DNA of 64,000 nucleotides from Eublepharis macularius (lineage: Eukaryota > Chordata > Lepidosauria > Squamata > Eublepharidae), in the NCBI RefSeq assembly GCF_028583425.1, contig NC_072799.1, forward strand, positions 89,390,217-89,454,216, read 5' to 3'. The number at the start of each line of letters is the position of its first letter. Positions within the stretch are counted from its first letter, which is position 1. Shown here in pieces: positions 1 to 11,841 of this stretch. The notes beneath the pieces are model-generated. The model saw nothing but the letters and a program-made list of their open reading frames with translations. It had not been told where the DNA came from and did no database searches. The position numbers and the translations under genes were made by a program.

Positions 1-539
1 TCAGTCAGACATTAAAATCATTTCAGGCTTCCATATTTTTAGTACTGAATTCAAAATCAGGAGCTCTATGAAGCTTACAGTCTATGTTACGCACACCAGC
101 GTTCTCATATTAGGTCCCTGTGGTTCCATAATGGTAAGCCTGGAAGTCCATACGTCCTTTGTAAGGTCAAGAGGGCAAGATCCTCTCACGCCTATCCAGA
201 TAAGGTGAAAAATGGAGACCTCTTCAGTTTGCTAGAAATCTGGGACCCAACCCCCTGGTCCTTGGAGCTGTAATTAGCCAAGTGACACCAAGAAGGTACA
301 ATTATAATAAAGTCAGAGTTACCTCAAATATAAAATGTAACTGGATTTCATTCTATTTTCCTATACAAAGTATTTCACCACAGAAACACCACTCTGTACC
401 CATAAATAACAAATAGCCAAAGATGGGTTTCAAACCATGGACATGATCTACAATGGAGATTTCTGGAATTGCAATACCCACTGGATGTAGTAAGAAAACA
501 GATTAATAAAGCCAAAATGATATTGAGGGATGACCTGCT

Positions 540-1110
540 ACAAGATAAGCCCAAACAAAACAACAACAGAACACCACTGGAAGTCACATGCAGTTCCCAG
601 CTCAAACCAGTTTAATGCATCGCTGATGACCTTCAGCCCATGCTGGGCAATGATACTGCTCTCTCACTGGCATTGTGAGGGGAACCTTTTCTTGCCCAGA
701 GAGAGCCCCTCCCCAACCTTAACTCCTCATTCAAAACAATGCCAGTCCCTCATGGACACAAACTCTGGGACCAAGGCCTGCAATAAACTCTGTCTGCGCA
801 TTCACTCCAACGACACAATTACGGGACCTAACAACAAAATTATACCATCTCGGGCTCATTCATTTGTTCATCTTCCAAGGTTATATATGCCATCAAGTGT
901 CAGCATGCTCTTAAACTCTCTCTATATTGGACAAACAGGTCATTCCCTTTGCAAATGAGCAAATGGACATAAATGATATAAAAATCACAACATTCAAAAA
1001 CCTATTTTCCAGGACATTCTATTGCTGACTTAAGAGTAGCAGTTCTCAAGCAGAGAATCTTCAAAGGAAAATTACAACTCGAGATTGCTGAAATTGATTT
1101 TACTTGGAAA
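540..1110 (+). mobile_element. Penelope-like retroelement fragment (GIY-YIG region)
   Basis: A plus-strand reading around 840-960 ends in SLYIGQTGHSLCK, the GIY-YIG endonuclease signature of Penelope-like elements. It is followed by nucleotide sequence (aatggacataaatgatataa) that would continue the domain after a stop. The reverse transcriptase part is absent, so this is a decayed C-terminal fragment. A GIY-YIG fragment of another origin is possible but less likely in a reptile intron. Confidence 0.6.
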
Positions 1111-2032
1111 TTTAGAACCAGGGTAGATTTAAATCACGCCAGTAAGACTTGATTTAAATCATGGTTTTACATGTTCATAAAGGCTCATGTTTGCTGGTTG
1201 TTAAACCTTAGTATTTACAAGCCAGGAAGAGGCTTCATTTTTAGAACAGTAACTTCTCAGATTAGTTTTATAGTTATATCAAAAAACTAATGATTGTTTT
1301 ACCATTATGAAACCATTGCAAGATGAACCATCTCCAGTTTAATAGGTTAATCAATCATAGGACAACTTTGTTTTACTTTATTGGAAGGAGAAAAATGATC
1401 ATAAACAATAACAATAACCATTTAAATTATTTTATTTAACTAAAACAGTAACATTATATAGCATATGTATTCTTATATTTGCCTAAACATCCATGTTTGT
1501 TAACTAAATAACACAATATCTTCACAAAAAGACTGATTACATCTCAGGCTATACTCAACGATCTCAAGACTCCAGGAACATTCTGCTCAAAAAGTTTCAC
1601 TTTCATTTGGACTGGCTGCCGTTCCCTCCTCACATTTAGCTCTTAACATCTCCTCCTTATTCCAGATCTTTTACAGCCCAAACAATCTTCTATTAATTGA
1701 ACTTCTTGAAACTTAGCACTTAAGAGGTACGGGGTTGATTCCATCTACATAGATTTGCAGAGGAACAATAGGATTGAATTCTCTTTCTCAACTCTATATA
1801 TTTTAAAACATTTTTACTGTTCAGAAGAGGCATGTTATCTCTGCAGACACAAATTCACAATTTTTAGATCTGCAAAACCAAGCATCTGTGATGGTATCTT
1901 CTAGATAGAAAAATTACCCAAAATAATCTTACAGAAACCTTTGGGAGAGCATAGCATTGGGGCCCTAATGAATGAATTAATGGAATCAAATTACAATTTT
2001 TAAAAAACATCGCATGAATATACAGTTTCATA

Positions 2033-2240
2033 ATAGCACAGTGGTTAAGTGGTTCGGCTGCAAATTAGTACTCTATTGGTTCGAATCCCACTACCACCAT
2101 GGGCTCAGTAGGTGGCCTTGGGTAAGCCACTCTTCTCCAGCTGTATTGTGGGGATAATACTAACACTAACTTGTTCTCCGCTCTGGGTGGGGCACTCATC
2201 TGTCTAGAAGAGCGGTATATAAGCAGAGTTATTGTTGTTG
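2033..2240 (+). repeat. tRNA-derived SINE
   Basis: An A-box-like stretch (gtggttaagtgg, 2041-2052) is followed by a B box (ggttcgaatccc, 2078-2089). The body and tail read agcggtatataa then a gttgttgtt run. This is the layout of reptilian tRNA-related SINEs with a LINE-like tail. It is mildly degraded and not a functional tRNA, because no cloverleaf acceptor stem is evident. Confidence 0.75.
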
Positions 2241-3236
2241 TTATTTCATGACGAAAAACCTTTGGCTATTATGTATCTTAAACAGAAAACTATGTTTAGA
2301 TATATTTTCCTCAAAAAGCATTTTATCAAACAAATTCCAATTTGAATTTCTAAAATTCCATTTTTTAAATCATTGATTTTTATCCAACATCTTTGGAACA
2401 ATGGAACTCCTAGAGTTGAATCAGGACATGGGGTTTTTCTTGTATTACAGATGCTAATTTTCTGCAATTTGCATCCAGGCTATCAAGCTAACAACATGTA
2501 TTATAGCTAGCTTCCTGACATTTTAATTTCTTCCTGGATTATAAGAACTCCTTCCTTTTTCCACTCCTCTTATCAGACGAAGGAAGTTTTGACTCTCGAA
2601 ACTTCGTACCTTGCAAATCTAGCTGGTCTTTAAAGTACTACTGGACCCAAAGCTTGGTTTATGTATGCAGAAAATATTCTTGAACACTCTGATGGAAAAA
2701 GCCCTATCCCATTGCCCTGTCAGTATGAAGAACAGATTTCCCCACTGTTCCACAGATCGGCAACACAACTAAAAAGTTAAAGCATAATACCTTTTAATTG
2801 TCATGAGGCAGCACTAATATAAGCAGCTAATATGTTAGCGTATTTGATTGGACTTAAAATCAGCCAATACCCATAACACAGTCTTGCACACATTTATTAG
2901 AAGATAAAAGTTAAGCATTAGAAGATTAGAAGTTAAATAAACAGTTAAGATTTTTTAAAAACATTACAATCAACATGCTGGGGACAAAAGAAAACTAAAA
3001 AACCTTCCAAAATAAGATTTCATCTGATGACAGAAAACCTTTAAAGGAGGAACCATCTGTGGTGCAAGGGGCTGCAAGTTCCAAAGAGCAGGGGCTGCTT
3101 CCAAGAAAGCCCCAGCGCAGGCGTCCCAACAATCAGATTTCTCCAAAATGGGGTTCTTTTAATAAAGCCTCCCCAGCCAGCCTCCAATACATGCTATATG
3201 GGTGGATACAAACTAGCAGGTTCCTTGGACCTAAGT

Positions 3237-3326
3237 TACAATGCAATCCTATGGAGAGTTACTCCAGTCTAAGCCCATTGAAGTCAATGGCCTTAGACTG
3301 GAGTAACTCTCCATAGGATTGCACTG
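3237..3326. repeat. short palindromic MITE
   Basis: The two halves are inverted repeats (gagttactccagtctaagc against its complement, and ctatggagag against ctctccatag) around a short centre. Related copies at 7656, 9251, 31368, 55172 and 56957 share the ends 'cagtgcaatcctaa' and 'ttaggattgcactg'. It sits inside L2-like LINE sequence. The transposon superfamily is not certain. Confidence 0.7.
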
Positions 3327-3700
3327 CTGATGTAGTTGGGACACGGGAAGATTGATGAGCTTGGTACAGCCAGCCCATGTTCTGAACTACCTGAACCTTC
3401 AAAACCACGTTCAAAGGCAAACCCACATAAAGCATGTTAAAGTGGTCCACCTAGATGTAGCCAGATCCATATCTTTGAAAACAGCTGTTGCTGGCCAACC
3501 AACGTAAACGGGACAAATTTACTCCTAGCTATCTCAGTGCTGGATATCCAAGATCAATGACTGAGGTGGCTGGGAGTCTGCCCAAACTGTACGCTTGCTC
3601 CTCAAAAGGAACTACAACACCATCCAGTGCAGGTTGAACATCTACTCCTGTATCAGCCCCAATAGCTCTTCTGCCTTACCTAAATTTAATTCCAGTTTTA
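3327..3700 (-). mobile_element. L2-like LINE ORF2 fragment
   Basis: On the minus strand, pieces LDGVVVPFEEQAYSLG, VIDLGYPALR, VDHFNMLYVGLPL and VQVVQNMGWLYQAH line up in order. They match the post-RT region of L2/CR1-type ORF2 (compare 'LDYCNALYVGLP...LQLVQNAAAR' in that group). Several stops and changes show it is old. The same region of a related LINE is what is repeated inside the satellite array further right. Confidence 0.65.
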
Positions 3701-6514
3701 CCAAAAATACATTGCAGACCTGGCACAACGTACAATACACCCCAACATTAAATTGAGATATATTCCACTTTTTGCCCTCAATGAGGAGGATACTTTACAA
3801 AGAAAAAATATGACAGAAGTTAAATCAACACCGCAGTCATAAATTTCAGTCTCATTTGGAGTAAACCTCACCAAAACTAACAGAGAGAACCAGTAATATT
3901 AAACAGGGCAAGAGTATTTTGTCAAGCCACAACAGAGAAGAATGTGCAATCCTTTTCAATAAGCTGCAGACCAAGACCCCGACTCCATCACTGGTATTGC
4001 CAGAATAGCGCAGAGGAGAGCTGCAAACAGCACAGGCATGCAATTCAATAAGCTTGTGGATTTCTTGCATACAGAATGGACCTGGAATGCTAATACAGAT
4101 ACATAAACATGTTGACCTAGTGGCAGCAATTACTACATTTCACCTTCGTCCTTACAGAGAAAGAGAGCAAAGGTGCAAGGGGATGCCACAATAGCAGCTG
4201 CAGCACAAGGGTCTCTCATACGTAGTTGGCTTAGAGCATACGTATGTACACACATACACATACAGACCTTTACCTTTACACATACAGACATATGCATGTG
4301 CATGTTTAAGAATAATTGCAAGCATTCTGCTGCTTGTTAATGGTCTCTGCTATTTGGCCTGATCCGCTTTGACCTCATAATTATGTCTGCAGGTGCCAGT
4401 TAATGATAGGTAACAGAACAAATTTAACAAATGCGTACCAGGAAAAGAAACCCTCCTCATATCTATAGCTGCATGCTACAAAGTAGACTTCATTCGTATT
4501 TAATGTTAAGTGAAACACCAGAATAGGTGCAAGAGTGGACATACACCCCACTAGGCTATGTAAATACTACGTCATAAGTCAAAAGAGTTTATCAGAAAAA
4601 ATTAAGAGGAGCTGAAAGCTGCCTAAAGATAGAATGTACTTTTGATGCTAGGATTAACTTGAATTAGTAACCAAAGCAAATCTATCATTTGAATGTCCAC
4701 AGTAATGTGGGATAATAAGTATAGCTATAATCTATTTATATTTTCTTGGGAGCAAGTTGCATTGAACAAAGTAAAACTTACATCGGAGAAAACATGCACA
4801 GGATTGGGTTATTCATATGGCAAGATAACTTTACATTTTTAGTACAAATGAGTTAAAATTTCTACTCAATTTAAAAATCTTAGAAGAGCATTTTTAAGGA
4901 ATCTTTTCATTTGGAACAGCTAATCTCCAATATACACAAAACATCCACTTTCATTGTAAATAAATAAATAAAATCCAAAAGACTTGTAAAAATGAAAACC
5001 TGTTTCTCAAGTTCAAACTATATGCCAATGCTTGAAACCCAAAGGTATAAATCACATGGTATTTAGAACAAAAATAACAACCACATAACACAAAGCTACA
5101 TACTGGGATAAATTCTTCCCCAATTTTTTTTTTAACTTAACTGATTTGTTTTGTTTCTGCAGCATCTTTAAAGATCAACAATCCAATACTGAACTTATTC
5201 TTTGAAACCAAGTCCCTCCAAATTCAGTGGGATTTACTTCAAGGCAAATACATTGAAAAGCACAACCTTATACATTGTTTGGATCCAAGACCCCCTAAAT
5301 ACAATGGGATTTAATCCCTTGTACACATCATGAGGGTTCTTCGATGGACAGACACCAATTCCTAGTTGCTACTTAATATTAACCTTGAATCTGTGCTTTG
5401 GGTTCCAAACAGCTGTTTGATACATCTCACCAGCCCCCCTCTGGAAGCTCTCACTCAAGGCCTTCAACAGGTAAGTCTGACCAAAGGTAGTCTCCCTTAC
5501 CACTCTTCTAGTCCAGTCTCTAAAGTACCAGCTTCCTTTCTCTCTCTGTTCTTACTCCTTTTCTGCACTCTTCCGAGTTTCTCTGTTTGCTTGCTCCTCT
5601 GATTCCTTGCTTTTCTCTCTCCTGTTTCTCTTCTGTCCATCTTCTTTCTCTGTTCCATCTCTTCCACATCCTCCTCCTTCTGCCGAACTTCCTCCGGCCA
5701 TGCCCTTCTCATCTGTCATCAGCACTGGACCTTACCCTCACCTTTCCACCTACCCGTGTCTCCTTCTGGGTAAGGCAGGAGGCTCTCCCCAGGTTCCTCT
5801 GGGGTTGGGATCACCGGGAGGAAGCTGGCCGGCCAGGCGTCATTTACCACACTGCTCCATTTGCTGTCAAGCTGGGTCAGTGGGGGATGCTGCCTCCCCT
5901 TCACCTCCTCCCTCACAATGTTGGTAAGACTGTAAACTGTGGCTAAAGTCTTCAGAAGCAGCCCTGAAGAATATACTAGGATGCAGGCCCCGTGGAAGAG
6001 CAACAGAATTTTTATTGACCATGTTTAAGACTGGACTGCAAGGCTGAGATGTAATGAGGTACTTAGCCATACACTTTCTATGCACTCACTAGCATGTTCC
6101 TTACTCTCCCCAGTTGCAGGCCAGATGCTATGTCTAAGTTCCAAGAGCAATGTACCAAAAGACACAAGTGGGACACTAAAAGACCTGTTGTACAAACCAA
6201 AGCTCCTGCATCAAAGCTCTCTGGATTCCAGACAAACTAGTTTATGATGTGAAATTCTGAGGGCAGAAATCTAGTTTATCAGAGATACAAGTGGCTGCAG
6301 CTCCTGTGTCAGCTTTATACATATTCATTAAAAAAGCAAACACTGGAGAAGCCAAGTTAACAGTATTACAATAAATACGAATTAAAACACGCTATTCATT
6401 AATTGCTGATGCATTTAATATCTTGAATGCACAGCTCAACAGGATACAGTTACCTCTTGTAAGGAGACATCTAAAATCCTGGTTCAGTATCTCTAAAACA
6501 TTCCCAATTAATCT

Positions 6515-6690
6515 TGTTACAGATGGGTAGTCATGTTGGTCTGCAGTAGAAGAGCAAGATTTGAGTACAGTCGCACCTTACACACAACAAGATTTCCAGA
6601 GTATAAGCTTCAGAGAGTCAAAGTTCCCTTCATATCTGAAATACCCTGGAAATGTTGGTCTTTAAGGTGATACTAGAGTAAAATCTTGCT
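6515..6690. repeat. degraded foldback repeat ('one-third-arm' family)
   Basis: It carries ends similar to 'gtagtcatgttggtctgcag' and 'ggtctttaaggtgatacta', seen in cleaner copies at 7370, 9655, 9873, 35867 and 56618. It is diverged, so the boundaries are approximate. Confidence 0.5.
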
Positions 6691-7369
6691 GGGCAAATTA
6701 ATTGTAATTCTGCAGCTTCGAAATCAAACGTCTTTCCTGTTTTGATAAAACTATCTTTTAAAAAGTGCATGTATCTTTGGGCAATCAGGCAAGTAAGTTT
6801 TATGAATTGAAAGAGAGTAGATCTACTCTGGGGGGATCTTCAGTGCACCACAAAAACCATGTAGGTGAAAAGTCAGAGAGTCTATCTGAAACGCTTCTAT
6901 CTATAAAATTTAACTATCTTAACAGTGTAAGATATCTAAGTTCACTCTCTGTTGTGTGCAATGTTCAGCCGTGGCGTATATACTGACATCATTAACAGAA
7001 TGTTACTGCTCATATCTCTCTCCTTTGCAACTTGTTTTGTTAGCTTGAACTTAATATGTTTCATTGGCTCTGATAATATGACCTATTCTCTGTAATTCAT
7101 TCTCAGATATACTGTAATTCATATGAAACATCATTGATATGTTGTAAATCTTAAAATCAATAAAATTTGGAGAGAAAGCATTTAGTTAGAAGTTCCACTG
7201 AAATCAATGTACTTTCAAGTACATGTATTCATGTCTAGAATGTTATAGCCTTAGATCTTCAAGTGCTAAGGGTGGAAATAACATGGAAACATTTTTTGGG
7301 CGGGGGGGACCCTGAACATTTAGAAAAGACTGAAGAATTACAGCCTATAACTATCTGCATGTAGAATAA

Positions 7370-7600
7370 GAGCAAGAATCCAGTAGCATCTAGAAAACTA
7401 ACAAAATCAGTAGCAGGGTCGTGAGTCACAGCTCACTTCTTCAGATACCTGAAGGGGGAAGGTGATGATACCTGAAGAAGTGAGCTGTGGCTCCTGAAAG
7501 TTCCTACCCTACCACAAATTTTGTTAGTCTTACAGGTGCTACTGGACTCTTGCTCTTTTCTACTGCTACAGAAAGACTAACAGGGCTACTATGTTCATCT
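7370..7600. repeat. foldback interspersed repeat
   Basis: Two inverted arms of one repeat family meet head to head: 'aagagcaagaatccagtagc' at the left, and 'gctactggactcttgctctt' at the right, followed by 'agactaacagggctac'. Each arm continues with a 'gagctgtg' segment towards the centre. The family may be the 3' part of a Penelope-like element, which is known for inverted partial copies. That assignment is tentative. Confidence 0.6.
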
Positions 7601-7655
7601 ATTTGCATGTAGAATAAGTTACTGTTGTGAGGTAAGTGGACAAGCTGCAATCTTT

Positions 7656-7779
7656 CAGTGCAATCCTAAGCAATGTTACTCCAGTCTAAGCCCACTGGAA
7701 TCAATGGGCTTAGACTGGAGTAACTGGAGCATCAGTGCAAAGGGCTTAAACTGGAGTAACTGTGTTTAGGATTACGCTG
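7656..7779. repeat. short palindromic MITE
   Basis: It begins cagtgcaatcctaagcaatg and ends tttaggattacgctg. The central arms 'gttactccagtctaagccca' and its complement are intact. An extra partial arm near 7735-7760 suggests an internal duplication. Confidence 0.7.
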
Positions 7780-8179
7780 CTAGTCTCCTAAATTCATCTG
7801 GAAGCCACTTATTGACTTTAACACGTCTGACTTCCAAAAGAGCATGCTTGAAAACAGAACCAGAGAAGGTTTGAGTCTCCCAGCCACTCAGCGACTTCTC
7901 TACAAGGCAGAGAACACCAACCAGGCCACAGAGAACTTTGCCCAGGGCAGGCAAGAACCCTAGAGAAACAGCGAGAGGTTAACAAGGGAAAGAGCAAGAG
8001 GGGCGCAGAAGCATTTATCCCCCACCCACCCACCCAGCCCCGCAAGCCCTTCCTCCAGAGCAGCCCCGGCCCCTTCCCTTCCCACCTGAGCGGCCCCGTC
8101 CGACTGCGCTCTCCAGCTGCCCCCAGGCAGGACAAGGGGGCGGGCGCGCCTGGCGGGGGGGGGGAACAGGCAGCGCGGG

Positions 8180-8257
8180 GCATGCTGGACCTCGTAGTGC
8201 TGAGGCGACCCCGCAGCGCCCAGACACGGGGAGGCGGGACTACAACTCCCACAATGC
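8180..8257. promoter_or_regulatory. pair of ZNF143/SBS-like motifs
   Basis: At 8239-8257 is actacaactcccacaatgc, close to the ZNF143 (SBS) consensus ACTACAACTCCCAGCATGC. At 8180-8198 is gcatgctggacctcgtagt, a weaker inverted match. Both lie 340-420 bases downstream of the ATG in the minus direction, inside the CpG island. Binding is inferred from the motif only. Confidence 0.5.
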
Positions 8258-8597
8258 AACCGGGGGGAGAGAGGGGAGGCGGCGTCCCCTTCTCCCGTTC
8301 GCGTTCGTGAGAAGAAAGGATTTGCCCCCCTCTGCCGCCGCCGCCTCCAGTTCAGCCCGGGAAGAGGCAGGGCGGCCGGGGGCGAGGAGGCGGCCCTCCT
8401 GTTCCCTTCCCCACAGCCACCCACCCGGCTCTGAGGGGAGCCGCTTTCCGAAAGAGCCCCTGACGGTGCCGGGTGAACTGCGTCACGGCCGCCGCCGTCA
8501 CCCACCGCCCCGGCCTCGCTCGCTCGCTCCCCTCAGCCCGGAGAAAGGCGGCCCCGCGCCCCGCAGGGATCGCCGCCGCCCCGCGCCGGCCACTTAC

Positions 8598-8622
8598 TGA
8601 CAGCAGCGGCATCCGAGTGCAT
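8598..8622 (-). CDS. DCUN1D4: DCUN1D4 coding exon 1
   Basis: The minus strand reads ATG then HSDAAAV and one more base (A), followed by the donor GTAAGT. Vertebrate DCUN1D4 isoforms begin MHSDAAAVN, and the split final codon (A|AT) is what would give N. DCUN1D4 is a DCN1-like co-E3 that promotes attachment of NEDD8 to cullins; its PONY domain is encoded further downstream, outside this window. The exon is 25 coding bases and the rest upstream is 5' UTR. The CpG island and the position 3' of CWH43 in the same orientation agree with the human gene order. Confidence rests on the eight-residue match plus splice site and synteny together. Confidence 0.88.
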
Positions 8623-8751
8623 TTTTGTGCAGCGGAAGTCGCGCGCACACACACTGGCCGGCGCGGGCGCTCCGACCGGCTCTCTCGCTGCTCCGCTCGG
8701 CTCTCCCCGACGCAGAGGCCCGCCCATTCGCCCCGCCCCTCGCGCGGGGCC

Positions 8752-8987
8752 ATTGGCTCTCGCCTCCTCGCGCACCGCTCTCCTCTGCTCCGATTAGACG
8801 CCGTGACCGTCGCTCTTTTCTCCCGCGAGGCCACGCTCCTCTCATTGGCCGGCCTGCCTGCGAGACTCCCGCCTTCTCCCCTCTCCGCCTCCATTGGCCC
8901 GGAGCGAACGGGAATGACGACCCACCGAGCGCGTGGAAGGCGGGGGGGCGGTCAGAATTATCGGTCGGGATTGCGTGGCCTGATTGG
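8752..8987 (-). promoter_or_regulatory. DCUN1D4: four NF-Y (CCAAT) boxes
   Basis: ATTGG on plus (CCAAT on minus) occurs at 8752-8756, 8844-8848, 8893-8897 and 8983-8987, at 130-365 bases upstream of the ATG. All four have the same orientation and GC-rich flanks, typical for NF-Y-driven CpG promoters. Confidence 0.6.
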
Positions 8988-9250
8988 ACGGGAGGGCTCG
9001 AGGCCACGCCCCTCCCCTGAATTGATAGGCTATGACGGAGATCTTCGACTGGGGTGAAATTCGTTCTTTCGGGCGTCGCGCAGAATGTTTGGGAAGGGGC
9101 ATTAGAACGTTGAGGCTCAACTTGATTCTCAACGTTCTCTATCTGAATTGGGTGGCAGGGACGAAGCGTTTGTTTTGCCGTCCCCCTTTAAAGAGGTTTT
9201 TTGTCGTTCATTGCGGGAAATACGAGGTGTGGGATCTTTTGTAAGACGCT

Positions 9251-9340
9251 CACGGTGAAATCCTAGGGAGAGTTACTCCAATCTAATCCCTTTGAAATAA
9301 ATGGGCTTAGACTGGAGCAACTTTGTTTAAGATTGCGCTG
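9251..9340. repeat. short palindromic MITE
   Basis: Arms 'gagttactccaatctaatcc' and 'gggcttagactggagcaac' are inverted, and the end reads 'aagattgcgctg'. It is the same family as 3237 and 7656. Confidence 0.65.
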
Positions 9341-9654
9341 ACCGTGTTTTCCGCCGCCCAATAGAAATCGCATTATGAGGGGTTTTGCAAAGGCAAATAG
9401 GTGAGGGGTCAGGTGGTGGCCGAAAGCGGAGATCAGCAAAACCTCAGTTCTCATAACCGACTATGGAGTGTTGCTGCCTCAGAATCGGTAGGTGGCGCCC
9501 GAGGTGTTTCCAGCTGGACCTCTTCGGCCATGAAAATAAAGACGATGGAAGTCTGCGTCAGGGTCGTCCTTCGGCTTCAATTGCTGGATTAGCATTTGAG
9601 GATGCGATATAAAACTGGTACTCTGGTACGCTTTACTGAACCAACTATTTTTCA

Positions 9655-9860
9655 AAATCAAAAAGAGTCCAGTAGCACCTTTAAGACTAACCAATTTTAT
9701 TATAGCATAAGCTTTCGAGAATCAAGTTCTCTTCGTCAGATGCGACGAGAACTTGATTCTCGAAAGCTTATGCTATAATAAAATTGGTTAGTCTTAAAGG
9801 TGCTACTGGACTCTTTTTGATTTTGCTACTACAGACTAACACGGCTAACTCCTCTGGAAC
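9655..9860. repeat. near-perfect foldback repeat
   Basis: The left arm begins aaaaagagtccagtagcacc and the right arm ends with its complement, ggtgctactggactcttttt. The arms run about 80 bases each with almost no mismatch and meet at a short centre near 9739-9745. The right arm continues into 'acagactaacacggctaact', the full end of the family, so the structure is two copies joined end to end. It lies 5' of DCUN1D4. Confidence 0.75.
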
Positions 9861-9872
9861 TATTTTTCAGAA

Positions 9873-10068
9873 TGAGTAGCCGGGTTAGTCTGTCTGTAGC
9901 AGTAGATAAGAGCAAGAGCCCAGTAGCACCTATAAAAGTAACAATATTTGTGGTAGGGTGTGAGCTTTCTTGAGTCACAGCACGCTTTTTCGGATAAGAA
10001 GTGCACTGTGACATATGAAAGCTTATCCTCTACCACACATTTTGTTACTCTTATAGGTATTTTTCAGT
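9873..10068. repeat. second foldback repeat, older
   Basis: Same family as the neighbour at 9655 but a different subfamily. Arms 'agcccagtagcacctataaa' and 'gttactcttatagg' flank 'ggtagggtgtgagctttc' and its inverted counterpart. Divergence between the arms is higher. Confidence 0.6.
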
Positions 10069-11519
10069 GTAAGAATCAATAAGCTTTGAAGATACATGGG
10101 GCTTTGCTATTAAATATTTTACCAAGTAATATTATAAAAGTGCACCGCAAATTTTTTAAATATATGGTGACAGCAGTGAGACAAGAATGTGCAACAAAAT
10201 AGAAGGCAGGATCTTGTCCAGATGTGGCTGAATGAATGAATAAATGGTATGAATATGCATGAATGGTTACATTCATATATATATAATAGACCAATTCCAG
10301 AATTTCATAAAAATGGAAAGATTTCTTTGACTATGTAGCTGAAAATTAAGAAAAACTAAGAATAATCAATTATGAAATAGATTGATTATTAAACTAGCAA
10401 TTTAAAATGTTGAATATAATGTATTTTAATGTAAGTAAGTATGATGATGGAAGGGAGAAATATCCTGTAGTTTATATTTTCTACTATATATTCCGTTACA
10501 TATAATTATTCCTTGTTCTTTTATGTACTGTTTATTATTTGTTTCTTAAGTAAAATATATATAAATCTTTAAAAATTGGTCTTTTAAGGAGGGCTGAAAA
10601 AGAGGTATCTGTTAATGGCACACAAACCAAGATTACTTATTACTACAATTTTTAAGTCTCTGATGGATAGAAGCTTAAACATTTAACTTCAAGAACTTCA
10701 AACACTGCTATTCTGCATGTATTTGAAGTGTTAAAGGTTATATTGTTAAAGCATTAATGGTCTGATGTAGTTAAAAATATTTGCACAAAGTCACTTTGTT
10801 TACCTGAGCGGTTGCCATTTTAATCTGTTGTTGCAAAAACACCTGAATGAGGACACAAAACCATATGCCACCAAAAATGTTAATCCTTAAGGTGACCCAC
10901 AAATTTTTTTGCTTTTTTGCTGAAAATTAGTGGTCTTTCTACTCTGACACATGCAGGGCTCTGTGTAATACATACAGCTGTATACGCCTGTGCTATAATT
11001 ATTCTCCTATAAACCAAAATCCAAACTATTTTACAGTAAACTTGTATCCTCTAACCATTTGCCTACCAGAACTGTAACTATATTGGCTGCTGTGAATCAT
11101 CATTTCCTCTAAAATCAAATTTTAAATACCTAGCTGTAAGATGGGGCCACCACCAAGGTGGGAATTGCTGCATACCATGAAACTGCCTGTATGCCGAAAA
11201 GTATTGTTGTACATTTCTAAAATAAAAAAGATATTCCACCCCTACAGAAAAAAAGGACCCAGCCTGAAAAGACTGAATGTGTTCATTTCCTACCCCGGGA
11301 CACAAAAGTTGATGGCTGTTACAACCCTGTTTCTTTTTCAGTTAGATTTTTCCTTTAACCTCTTCTTACACCAGCTGCGTAGATTGCTGCCACAAGGAAT
11401 TATATTCCAAAATAAGTAATTTAAATTTCTCTTTTAATAACGTGCCCAAGAGTCCAGCTTCTTCGTGGGACTATGTGGCCTTGAGTATAGGAATGGGATA
11501 TATAGGAATGACAAATACT
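10069..11519. other. intergenic stretch without recognised features
   Basis: AT-rich sequence with many short open frames in all directions and no family I recognise. I see no coding exon, tRNA or clear repeat. Confidence 0.6.
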
Positions 11520-11841
11520 CTGGGAGAAAAAAAACCGAAATAAACTTTTATTTTTATGAGAAGCATATCGATTTTACTCTAGTACTTAAGCGTGACGGTT
11601 TCAAAGACAGTTCTCAGTTCCTAAAACTTTCCTCACAATAGTTCTCAGTTTTTAAACTTTCCTCACATAGGCTCAATCACACAGATCTTCATACACTTTC
11701 TCAGGCACACACACAGTTTGCCTGCTTCAGATAAGTTAATCTCTCACTCAAATACATATAGACTTTCTCTCAAGGCGCACACAAAGTTTGCCTGTCAAAA
11801 CCAGAACGAGAGATGAATGTTTTCTCACAGATACACACAGT
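11520..11841 (-). other. possible LTR-like flank of the array (polyadenylation side)
   Basis: On the minus strand this reads through degenerate array-like units (...gtgtgcgccttgag...) into AATAAAAGTTTATTTCGG and a purine-poor tail. That resembles the end of a fossil LTR. The other side of the array (26,890-27,047) reads like an upstream promoter part. If so, the array grew inside a fossil LTR-like unit. No terminal TG...CA pair or target duplication could be fixed. Confidence 0.35.

Larger units (their letters stand above)
1..8597 (-). other. DCUN1D4: DCUN1D4 intron 1 (partial)
   Basis: Everything below the exon 1 donor (GT at 8597-8596, minus strand) is first intron. I looked for the next coding segment, which in vertebrate DCUN1D4 starts NFQLNSHLSTLANIHKIYHT, and did not find it on the minus strand. 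Exon 2 therefore lies beyond the left edge. The intron holds the repeats listed separately. Outside them, 1-540, 1,111-2,032, 2,241-3,236, 3,701-6,514 and 6,691-7,369 show AT-rich sequence with no gene I can support. Those stretches contain only a weak CA/TA-rich simple tract near 4,235-4,300 and a weak trace at 2,575-2,650 of the foldback family described at 9,655. Confidence 0.8.
8000..9050 (-). promoter_or_regulatory. DCUN1D4: CpG-island promoter of DCUN1D4
   Basis: This kilobase is far richer in G+C and CpG than its flanks and holds the DCUN1D4 start codon. An ETS-type site (CGGAAGT on plus, 8633-8639) lies just upstream of the ATG. Four CCAAT boxes in one orientation follow. No TATA box is seen, so this looks like a broad housekeeping promoter. 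Long open frames on both strands here are a by-product of the base composition. Plus-strand divergent transcription is possible but no plus-strand gene is visible. Confidence 0.8.

Noticed and set aside
5497-6085. Overlapping open frames near 5.5-6.1 kb as a DCUN1D4 exon
   Set aside because: The sequence is CT-rich and low in complexity on plus. None matches DCUN1D4 and no paired splice sites were seen.
7818-9132. Many long open frames on both strands around the CpG island
   Set aside because: High G+C removes stops. Only the MHSDAAAV exon has a donor site and a homologue.
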